From: HRBIN24 sp035574155
Lineage (GTDB): Bacteria; Chloroflexota; Dehalococcoidia; SM23-28-2; HRBIN24
Direction of reading: 5' to 3'
NCBI GenBank assembly: GCA_035574155.1
Contig: DATLZD010000048.1
Coordinates: 1 to 16,823 of the forward strand
Length of the DNA: 16,823 nt
Notes under the pieces: generated by a model
The model's input: only the letters and a program-made list of their open reading frames with translations
The model's database searches: none
What the model was told of the DNA's origin: nothing
Part shown: positions 7,589-14,852 of the stretch, one piece after another
Layout: each line of letters opens with the position of its first letter
Position numbering within the stretch: the first letter of the stretch is position 1
Translations under genes and position numbers: made by a program

Positions 7589-8244
7589 GCCCTTCTGGTC
7601 ACCTCCGCCCAGGCTACGTCCAGGGCCGAGCGCAGGGCAGCGGCCGACGCCTGCGGGTCCCCACTGCCCAATATAGCCGAGATGACAGCCACCCCTGAGG
7701 CCCCCGCGGCCACGACCTCGGGCACCGTCTCAGGAGTGATACCGCCGATGGCCAGGACGGGGAGCCGCACCGCCTGCCGCACGCGGGCCACCAGGCCGGG
7801 CCCGCCCGGGACGGCACCAGGGTGGGACCGGGTGGGGTAGACTGGCCCCACCACCAAGTAGTCTGCGCCCTCGCCCTCGGCCCTGGCTGCGGCCTCCGCC
7901 GAGTGGACGGAGCGGCCCACCAGCCGGGTCGGCCCCAGCACCCGGCGGGCCGCGGCCACGGGCAGGCCCTCCTCGGGCAAATGGACGCCGTCGGCGCCGA
8001 CGGCTAGGGCCACGTCGGCACGGTCGTTGACCAGCAGCAGGGCACGCCCGGCCGTGACCCGCCGCAGTTCCTGGGCCAGGGCCCACAGCTCTCGGGGTGG
8101 CAGGCCCTTCTCCCGGAGCTGGACCAGGTTCACGCCCCCCGCCACAGCCTGGGCCACCGCCCGCTGCAGGTCGGCACACAGGCCCCGATCCGTCACCAGC
8201 ATCAGGCAGGGGAGGGGGAAGAAAGGGCGGGCCACCCTGTCCAC
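7585..8244 (-). CDS. tenI: ThiE/TenI-family protein, probably thiazole tautomerase TenI
   Basis: TIM-barrel protein of the thiamin-phosphate synthase superfamily, 219 aa. It keeps VQLREKG (41-47) and VND (Asp74), but the second ThiE metal-site Asp is Gly93 (HLPEEG instead of HLGQED) and the ThiE lysine of PTxTK is His141 (PTRSH). It has GRSVHS (110-115); the same motif holds the catalytic His of Bacillus TenI, which tautomerises the ThiG product to the aromatic thiazole. Its place between thiG and thiS fits that role. An ordinary second ThiE is the alternative. GTG 8244 lies 17 nt after the thiG stop with purine-rich GAGGGCGAGCGGGG upstream; a GTG nine nt further in is possible. It overlaps thiS by ATGA. 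Confidence 0.8.
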   Translation of the reverse strand: MDRVARPFFPLPCLMLVTDRGLCADLQRAVAQAVAGGVNLVQLREKGLPPRELWALAQELRRVTAGRALLLVNDRADVALAVGADGVHLPEEGLPVAAARRVLGPTRLVGRSVHSAEAAARAEGEGADYLVVGPVYPTRSHPGAVPGGPGLVARVRQAVRLPVLAIGGITPETVPEVVAAGASGVAVISAILGSGDPQASAAALRSALDVAWAEVTRRA

Positions 8245-8261
8245 CCCGCTCGCCCTCGCGA

Positions 8262-9050
8262 CTACATGCTGGAGGCGGGGCGCGGCACGCCTTCCAGAGG
8301 GCTGGAGGCCTCCGCCAGGGGCTTCTTGGGGATGCGGCCGGCCAGGTAGGCCTTCCGCCCCGCCTCCACCCCCAGGCGAAAGGCCTGCGCCATGAGGGCC
8401 GGGTCCCTGGCCTGGGCGATGGCCGTGTTCACCAGCACGGCATCGGCGCCTATCTCCAGGGCCAGAGAGGCGTCGGAGGGGGCACCCAGGCCCGCGTCCA
8501 CCACCACCGGCACCTTCGCGTTCTCGACGATGATCTGGATCTCTTCCAGGGTGAAAATGCCCCGCCCGGAGCCAATGGGCGACCCCAGGGGCATCACGGT
8601 GGCGCAGCCCACCTCCTCTAGCTGTCGGGCCAGCACCGGGTCGGCATGGATGTAGGGCAACACCACGAACCCCTCGGCCACCAGCTTCTCGGCGGCCCGT
8701 AGCGTGCCGATGGGGTCGGGCAGCAGGTAGCGGGGGTCGGGGACCACCTCCAGCTTGACCCAGTTGCTGCCCGTTAGCTCCCGGGCCAAATGGGCGGTGA
8801 AGACGGCCTCCTCCACCGTGCGGCAGCCCGCCGTGTTGGGCAAGATGTGGTAACGGGTCCAGTCTATGTAGTCCATCAGGTTGGGCTCATCGGGGCGGTC
8901 CAGGGGCAGGCGGCGGATGGCCACCGTTACCATCTCGGCACCCGAGGCCTCTATGGCCGCCACCATCTCCTCCATGCTGCGGAAGCGCCCCGTGCCCACG
9001 ATGAGGCGGGAGCGGAAGCGCTTGCCGGCGATCTCCAGGAAGTCCTCCAT
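8262..9050 (-). CDS. thiG: Thiazole synthase ThiG
   Basis: Condenses 1-deoxy-xylulose 5-phosphate, ThiS thiocarboxylate and dehydroglycine into the thiazole phosphate tautomer. 262 aa, normal length. Segments: RFRSRLIVGTGRF (11-23), ASGAEMVTVAIRR, NTAGCRTVEEA (72-82), NWVKLEV with the Schiff-base Lys99, MPLGSPIGSGRG, VPVVVDAGLGAPSDAS and ADAVLVNTAIAQA; all expected for ThiG. Start: ATG 9050 (MEDFLEI) is 12 nt from AGGAGG (9063-9068), which overlaps the thiC stop; ATG 9062 or GTG 9059 would sit too close to that site. The arrangement implies translational coupling with thiC. The C-terminal tail (last about 15 residues) is variable in the family. Confidence 0.96.
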   Translation of the reverse strand: MEDFLEIAGKRFRSRLIVGTGRFRSMEEMVAAIEASGAEMVTVAIRRLPLDRPDEPNLMDYIDWTRYHILPNTAGCRTVEEAVFTAHLARELTGSNWVKLEVVPDPRYLLPDPIGTLRAAEKLVAEGFVVLPYIHADPVLARQLEEVGCATVMPLGSPIGSGRGIFTLEEIQIIVENAKVPVVVDAGLGAPSDASLALEIGADAVLVNTAIAQARDPALMAQAFRLGVEAGRKAYLAGRIPKKPLAEASSPLEGVPRPASSM

Positions 9051-9067
9051 CTTCGGCACCATCCTCC

Positions 9068-10843
<1,776 letters not shown>

Positions 10844-10906
10844 GGCCATCACCTCCTGTGCCTGTCGGGGGATAGGGGCCGAGGGGGAAGGGATAGGCGG
10901 TGGACC

Positions 10907-10925
10907 GAAGGCCCTCTTCGGGCCG
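10907..10925 (-). promoter_or_regulatory. Candidate expression-platform hairpins between TPP aptamer and thiC
   Basis: On the minus strand two mutually exclusive short hairpins overlap: GGCCC-GAAGA-GGGCC and CCGAAG-AGGGC-CTTCGG. They are followed by a pyrimidine-rich stretch (about 10905-10868) that could pair with the AGGAGG of thiC. No run of U follows. Their role as a switch is an inference; base pairing is seen in the sequence. Confidence 0.35.
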
Positions 10926-10939
10926 GGTGCGCCTGCCGT

Positions 10940-11053
10940 GCCCTTCCCTCCGCTGGCATTACCCAGGTCAGGTTCCGACGGTCGCCCCGCTGCGGTCGGG
11001 GCCTCTCAGCCCGGCCGCCCCAGGCCGCGTGCCTGGGGACCCGAGCTCCCGTG
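10940..11053 (-). promoter_or_regulatory. TPP (THI-box) riboswitch upstream of thiC
   Basis: Read on the minus strand, the THI-box landmarks occur in order: a GGGAGCTCGGG 5' segment (about 11051-11041), a side hairpin of CCCCAGGC/GCCTGGGG (about 11038-11018), GGGCTGAGAG (CTGAGA at 11009-11004), a variable stem CCCCG/CGGGG, ACCTGA (10973-10968) and TAATGCCAGCGGAGGGAA (10961-10944). These are the pyrimidine- and pyrophosphate-sensing helices of the TPP aptamer. About 95 nt separate the aptamer from the thiC ATG. No U-tract terminator lies there, so control is more likely at translation initiation. TPP binding should repress the whole thiC operon. Confidence 0.95.
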
Positions 11054-11098
11054 CGGGCCTGTCCTCCGGCAGGCCGTCGCTATTTTTTCGGCGTCTTC

Positions 11099-11127
11099 AC
11101 TCTATTGCGCAAGCGTTGCCCTGTCAA
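11099..11127 (-). promoter_or_regulatory. Sigma-70-type promoter of the thiC operon
   Basis: Perfect -35 TTGACA (11127-11122), 17-bp spacer, then TAGAGT (11104-11099; 4/6). The predicted start near 11092 gives a leader of about 250 nt that contains the complete riboswitch. The spacer holds an 8-bp palindrome TTGCGCAA (11105-11112) that could be an operator, without further support. Confidence 0.72.
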
Positions 11128-11197
11128 CCGCCGACCTCGCGACCCGTCCCGCAATGGCGGGCCCTTCCTGAGGCCTGGAACCCGCGGCATGCACGCA

Positions 11198-11354
11198 TGT
11201 AGCTGCGGGTCTTTTAGCCCCGCCCCATGCATGACCTGCCCCATGCTTGTAGCTGCAGGTCTTCAGACCTGCCCTCCGTCCCCCAGCATGCCCGCGGTGC
11301 TCCCAGGGCCGCAAGGCAGGCCCAAAGGCCTGTAGTTGCGGCTCCACCTCCGCC
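11198..11354 (+). repeat. Three degenerate copies of a palindromic intergenic repeat
   Basis: Copies start at 11198 (TGTAGCTGCGGGTCTTTTAG), 11248 (TGTAGCTGCAGGTCTTCAGA) and 11331 (TGTAGTTGCGGCTCC); the first two are exactly 50 bp apart. Copy 2 holds a perfect 8-bp inverted repeat GCAGGTCT/AGACCTGC around TC (11255-11272). Copy 1 has a decayed version and copy 3 only the left half plus a GCC end. This is the pattern of REP/MITE-like dispersed palindromes. The surrounding 11130-11444 contains no credible gene. Confidence 0.6.
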
Positions 11355-11400
11355 AGGGAACGGGGACATGCGGCAGGCCCTAATCCCTGTCCGTTGCCTT

Positions 11401-11421
11401 CCGGGCACCACGGTGTGCCGG
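11401..11421 (-). terminator. Weak hairpin downstream of the Hsp20 gene
   Basis: CCGG(g)CAC and GTGCCGG form a 7-bp stem with one bulged G and a six-base loop, 23 nt after the hsp20 stop on the minus strand. No T-tract follows, so intrinsic termination is doubtful. Confidence 0.25.
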
Positions 11422-11444
11422 TGGCCGCGAGCCCTAACTGGGGT

Positions 11445-11948
11445 CTAGGGCAGCCGGTGCGCCGTCTCGGCGGGGGCGGGGCGCAGCTCCTGCCCCTGGT
11501 GCCCCACGAACTGGCCCCGCGCCCAGCGCACCTTGTGCAGGCGGAACAGGCGGCGCCCCTCGCCCGGCGCGGTCTGGACCTGGGGCATTACCACCGCCAG
11601 GACCCCGTTGCCGTAGCTCACGTTGGCCCGCTGCGGGTCGATGGTCTCGGGCAGCGGGACGGTGCGCTCGTGACTGCCGATCTCCCATTCGCGGGTGATG
11701 TATTCCTTGTTGTTCTGGCGCACGCCCCGCACCCGGGTGCGGAAAGTCACCGAATGAGGCGTCACCTCGACCTCGATGTCCTCTGGCTCCACCCCTGGCA
11801 GCGGTGCGGCGAGGATCAGGCGACGGTCGCTGCGGTAGAGGTTGACGGGCACCCTGGACTCGCGGAAGACGGCCACGATCCCCCCTCCTCCCTCGGCGAT
11901 GCATTCATAGTAGGTACCGCCAGGTGGCACGTCAACCGCCACCTTCAT
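11445..11948 (-). CDS. Hsp20/alpha-crystallin family small heat-shock protein
   Basis: ATP-independent holdase chaperone, 167 aa. The alpha-crystallin domain spans about residues 32-123: VPVNLYRSDRRLILAAPLPGVEPEDIEVEV, the EYITREWEIGSHERTVPLPETID strand pair, and the signature NVSYGNGVLAVVMPQ (G-x-L type). The 31-residue N-terminal arm is short and the C-terminal tail of about 44 residues is long, basic and lacks a clear I/V-x-I/V oligomerisation motif, which is unusual. ATG 11948 is the only start just before the domain; the frame is open much further upstream but gives no family-like sequence. No strong Shine-Dalgarno (only GAGCGG). Monocistronic, divergent from the thiolase operon, with a predicted leader of about 150 nt. 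No CIRCE element was seen. Confidence 0.85.
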   Translation of the reverse strand: MKVAVDVPPGGTYYECIAEGGGGIVAVFRESRVPVNLYRSDRRLILAAPLPGVEPEDIEVEVTPHSVTFRTRVRGVRQNNKEYITREWEIGSHERTVPLPETIDPQRANVSYGNGVLAVVMPQVQTAPGEGRRLFRLHKVRWARGQFVGHQGQELRPAPAETAHRLP

Positions 11949-12084
11949 CCGCTCGCGGCGCCCACTGGCTGGACACGGGCCTATAGACCTGTCCGCGGCT
12001 GCAGTCCCGTTGGGCAGGCCTAGGGACCCCCAGCAGCGACCTGGACGGACACCCGTCCCCAACAGGACCGGCGAGGACAGCCGG

Positions 12085-12113
12085 TTGACCGCTCCGAAGA
12101 CGTGTTGTAATAT
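12085..12113 (+). promoter_or_regulatory. Promoter of the thiolase/DUF35 operon
   Basis: TTGACC (12085-12090, 5/6), 17-bp spacer, TAATAT (12108-12113, 4/6). The start would be near 12120, giving a leader of about 175 nt. Its -10 is shared with the opposing hsp20 promoter. Confidence 0.58.
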
Positions 12114-12137
12114 CGTAGCGACCGTAGCCCATTTCAA
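12109..12137 (-). promoter_or_regulatory. Promoter of hsp20
   Basis: Minus strand TTGAAA (12137-12132), 17-bp spacer, GATATT (12114-12109). The start would be near 12102, leaving a long leader of about 154 nt before the ATG at 11948. A leader this long before a heat-shock gene could hold an RNA thermosensor, but none is demonstrable by eye. Confidence 0.48.
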
Positions 12138-12179
12138 CCCCGGGCAATAGTTGGCACCATGACAGCCGACCTGGGCCAC

Positions 12180-12212
12180 GCTGTCGCCGGCTACCGGCCA
12201 GCGACAGCTTTT
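12180..12212 (+). terminator. Hairpin plus TTTT in the thiolase-operon leader (possible attenuator)
   Basis: GCTGTCGC (12180-12187) and GCGACAGC (12201-12208) form a perfect 8-bp stem; the inner bases CGG/CCG can extend it. TTTT (12209-12212) follows directly. It lies inside the predicted leader, so it could act as an attenuator or as a terminator of upstream readthrough. The short T-run makes it weak. Confidence 0.38.
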
Positions 12213-12294
12213 ATGTGCGATGCAAAAATGCAAGACATGTCATTCAAGGCCGACCGTCAGGCATGACCTGTAAAGCCTGTGGACGGAGGGACCC

Positions 12295-13461
12295 ATGGAC
12301 CTGAAGAGGGCAGCAGCCATCATTGGCATCGGCGAGCTCAGGCCCCGACGGGAGACCCGCGGCCAGGCAGCCATCGAGGTGATGGCTGAGGCGGCCAAGC
12401 TCGCGATCCAGGACGCCGGCCTGGACAAGAAGGACATAGATGGCCTCTTGGTGGGACCGCCGCTGGCCGAGCAGTCCCTGCTCTGGCCCACCATGGTGGG
12501 CGAATACATGGGCATAAGGCCCGCCTTCGCCGAGACGGTGGACCTAGGCGGGGCCTCCGCCTGCGGCATGGTCTGGCGGGCGGCGGCGGCCATCGCCGCG
12601 GGCCTGTGTCGGGCGGCCGTCTGCGTCACCGGCGATGTGCTGGACACGGAGGCCTTTTACTCCATGGGCGGCAGGCCGCCCAAGCTCCCCTTGCGGGAGT
12701 TCGAGAACCCCTACGGACCGATGGGGGCCAACTCCGGCTACGCCATGATCGCCATGCGCCACATGCACGAGTTCGGCACCACCAGCCGACAGTTGGCCAA
12801 GGTGGCCGTGGACCAGCGCACAAATGCCAACGCCAACCCCGACGCCCTTTTCTTCGACCGGCCCCTGACCATCGACGACGTCCTGAACTCTCCCCTGGTA
12901 TGCGACCCCCTGCACCTCTACGAGATCGTCATGCCCTGCACGGGGGCGGCGGCGGTGCTGGTGGCGGCGCCGGACATCGCCCGGCGCTCCCCCCACCGGC
13001 CCGTCTGGCTGCTGGGGGCGGCCGAGAAGGTGACCCATATGAGCCTGGCCCAGGCACCCTCCCTCACCACCTCGCCCATCGCTTACACGGCCCCCAGGGC
13101 CTTCGAGATGGCGGGGGTAACCCCCAAGGACATCGACCTGGTATCGGTCTACGACTGCTACACCATCACCGTCGTCATCACCCTGGAGGATGCAGGCTTC
13201 TGCCCCAAGGGCAAGGGGGGCCCCTTCGTGGAGGAGCACGACCTGACCTACAAGGGAGACCTCCCCACCAACACCCACGGCGGGCAGCTGTCCTTTGGCC
13301 AGGCGGGGCTGGCAGGGGGCATGTCCCACGTTACCGAGGCGGCCCGTCAGCTCCAGGGCCGCGCCGACAAGCGTCAGGTGAAGGACTGCCAGCTGGCCTT
13401 CGTCAACGGCAACGGTGGCATCCTGAGCGAAGAGGTATCCCTCGTGCTAGGAGTGGAATGA
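12295..13461 (+). CDS. Thiolase-superfamily protein (SCP2-type, probably aldolase-like)
   Basis: 388 aa, thiolase fold of the acyl-CoA SCP2-thiolase/Ltp2 branch. Segments: VDLGGASACGM (82-91), ANSGYAMIAMRHMHEFG, PLVCDPLHLYEIVMPCTGAAAVLVA, VSVYDCYTITV and the C-terminal TNTHGGQLSFGQAGLAGG. Aligning the helix after the nucleophile loop with typical thiolases puts Gly86 where the catalytic Cys normally sits; Cys90 is four residues off. Loss of this Cys, with a DUF35 partner gene directly behind it, is the pattern of Ltp2-ChsH2, which cleaves steroid side-chain acyl-CoA by retro-aldol reaction. I infer a similar C-C cleaving or forming role on an unknown acyl-CoA. ATG 12295 is preceded by GGAGG (12285-12289). 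The stop overlaps the next start (ATGA). Confidence 0.88.
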   Translation: MDLKRAAAIIGIGELRPRRETRGQAAIEVMAEAAKLAIQDAGLDKKDIDGLLVGPPLAEQSLLWPTMVGEYMGIRPAFAETVDLGGASACGMVWRAAAAIAAGLCRAAVCVTGDVLDTEAFYSMGGRPPKLPLREFENPYGPMGANSGYAMIAMRHMHEFGTTSRQLAKVAVDQRTNANANPDALFFDRPLTIDDVLNSPLVCDPLHLYEIVMPCTGAAAVLVAAPDIARRSPHRPVWLLGAAEKVTHMSLAQAPSLTTSPIAYTAPRAFEMAGVTPKDIDLVSVYDCYTITVVITLEDAGFCPKGKGGPFVEEHDLTYKGDLPTNTHGGQLSFGQAGLAGGMSHVTEAARQLQGRADKRQVKDCQLAFVNGNGGILSEEVSLVLGVE

Positions 13462-13883
13462 CCATGGCCCAGGAGATCCGCAAGCCCCTGCCCCAGCCCA
13501 CCGACACCACCCGTCCCTTCTGGCAAGGTGCCCGTCAGGGCGAGTTGCGGCTGCAGCGCTGTCGGTCCTGCCACCAGTATGTCTACTATCCCCGCAGCCT
13601 CTGTCCCCACTGCCTCTCGACCGACCTGGACTGGGTGCCTGCCAGCGGTCGCGGCCACGTCTACACCTACACCGTCATCCGCCGGGCCGCCCACCCCGCC
13701 TTCCGGGAGGATGTGCCCTACGTCCTGGCCGTGGTGGAACTGGAAGAGGGGCCCAGGCTCACCACCAACATGGTCGGCGTCGAGCCTGAGCAGGTCCACA
13801 TCGGCATGCCGGTGGAGGCCGTCTTCGAGCCGGTGAGCGAAGACATCGCGCTGGTCAAGTTCCGGCCGCGCCAGCAGGCATAG
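13458..13883 (+). CDS. Zn-ribbon/OB-fold protein, DUF35 (ChsH2-C-like partner)
   Basis: 141 aa. The N-terminal rubredoxin-like zinc ribbon has C-x2-C (Cys35, Cys38) and C-x2-C (Cys49, Cys52) in CRSCHQYVYYPRSLCPHC, followed by the OB-fold (GRGHVYTYTVIRRAAHPAF, VPYVLAVVELEEGPRL, VHIGMPVEAVFEPV). DUF35 proteins bind thiolase-like enzymes and present the acyl-CoA; archaeal acetoacetyl-CoA thiolase/HMG-CoA synthase and bacterial Ltp2 are the known cases. The ATGA overlap with the thiolase gene indicates equimolar coupled synthesis. ATG 13464 is an alternative start, 10 nt after AGGAG (13449-13453), while ATG 13458 has only 4 nt spacing. Confidence 0.93.
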   Translation: MTMAQEIRKPLPQPTDTTRPFWQGARQGELRLQRCRSCHQYVYYPRSLCPHCLSTDLDWVPASGRGHVYTYTVIRRAAHPAFREDVPYVLAVVELEEGPRLTTNMVGVEPEQVHIGMPVEAVFEPVSEDIALVKFRPRQQA

Positions 13884-13907
13884 GCGATCGCGCCACGAGG
13901 GGCTGCT

Positions 13908-14852
13908 ATGGCCGATGTGGGGATGCCCCCCGAGTTCGAACGTCCGCTGCCCGTGCCGGAGGGGGCGTCCCCTTTTCTGAACGACTCCAGCTACATCAAC
14001 TTCTGCGACAGCCGTGGCCGCACCGGCGGCATGCTGCGGGTAGGGTTCCGTCCGCTGGCCGGGGCTGCCGACATGACCTTCTGTCTCTTCCTGGAAGACG
14101 GTTCCCTGCTCTTCGCCTACCGCACCGAGAGCGAGACGGCGCCCAGGGCCTTCTCGGCGGCAGGCCTCACCTTGGAGCCTGTCGTTCCGCTTCGCCGCTT
14201 CCGCGCCACCTTCGGGGGATACGTCCACCATGTCAGGGAGCCGCAGTCCCTGCTGGCCCCCCGGGAGGCCCTGTCCCGGTCGCCACGCGTGCGGGTCTCC
14301 CTGGACTTGTCCTATGAAGCGGTGGGGCCGCCCTTCCTGGTGACGGGCCTGGACCCCAGTGTGGCCCTATACCACTACCAGCAGCCCATGCAGGTCAGGG
14401 GCCACCTGGAATGGGAGAGCGGCGCCTGCGCCATCGAGGGCTTCGGCATGCGCGACCGTTCCTGGGGGCCGAGGGTATGGGACCACGTGCCCCTTTACCG
14501 GGCCCTGACCTGCACCATGGGGCCGCAACTGGCGTTCATGTCCCAGGTCACCTTGAAGGAGCCGCCACAGACCTTCGGCGCCATAGTCGAGGGCTATGCC
14601 CGTATCCGCACTGCCACGGCAGCGGGCTGCGCCTGGCAGCCCACCTCCACGCCACCCTTTCACCGCTCGGTGAGCTTCCACCTGCAGACGGAGGACGGTC
14701 CCCAAATCGTGGAGGGGACGATCGTTCACCAGGTGCCGACGCGGTTCAAGACCAGCCAGGGCGTCACCATCATTGTGGTGGCCATGTGCCGCTACCGCTA
14801 CCGGCAGACCGAGGCCTACGGCCTGTATGAATATGCCGAACGGGGAGACTGA
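13908..14852 (+). CDS. DUF7064/DUF7065-type protein (lipocalin-like, function unknown)
   Basis: 314 aa, no signal peptide and no transmembrane segment. The diagnostic piece is FGMRDRSWGPR (179-189), the R-D-x-S-W-G-P-R motif of the DUF7064/AttH-like two-lobed beta-barrel family. The rest is beta-rich with many aromatic residues (YHYQQPMQVRGHLEWE, FHRSVSFHLQTEDGPQIVEG). Related proteins occur beside fatty-acid, terpene and steroid catabolic genes, with no established reaction; binding or isomerising a hydrophobic ligand is only a guess. ATG 13908 is preceded by GAGGGG. It lies 24 nt behind the DUF35 gene and overlaps the next gene, so it belongs to the same operon. Confidence 0.72.
   Translation: MADVGMPPEFERPLPVPEGASPFLNDSSYINFCDSRGRTGGMLRVGFRPLAGAADMTFCLFLEDGSLLFAYRTESETAPRAFSAAGLTLEPVVPLRRFRATFGGYVHHVREPQSLLAPREALSRSPRVRVSLDLSYEAVGPPFLVTGLDPSVALYHYQQPMQVRGHLEWESGACAIEGFGMRDRSWGPRVWDHVPLYRALTCTMGPQLAFMSQVTLKEPPQTFGAIVEGYARIRTATAAGCAWQPTSTPPFHRSVSFHLQTEDGPQIVEGTIVHQVPTRFKTSQGVTIIVVAMCRYRYRQTEAYGLYEYAERGD

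Larger units (their letters stand above)
11949..12294. other. 346-bp divergent regulatory region (no gene)
   Basis: Separates the hsp20 start from the thiolase operon start. It holds back-to-back promoters around 12085-12137, a long GC-rich hsp20 leader with several short hairpins, including an imperfect inverted repeat GGACACGGGCC/GACCTGTCC at 11971-11994, and a thiolase-operon leader with a hairpin plus TTTT at 12180-12212. Reading frames crossing it show no recognisable protein. Confidence 0.6.

Noticed and set aside
11198..11354. CRISPR-like array
   Set aside because: Only three diverged copies with unequal spacing (50 and 83 bp) and hairpin symmetry; no cas genes.
11949..12137. CIRCE/HrcA operator upstream of hsp20
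   Set aside because: The TTAGCACTC-N9-GAGTGCTAA pattern is not present on either strand.
11949..12233. Upstream extension of the Hsp20 frame
   Set aside because: Adds 95 residues without alpha-crystallin similarity and crosses both predicted promoters.
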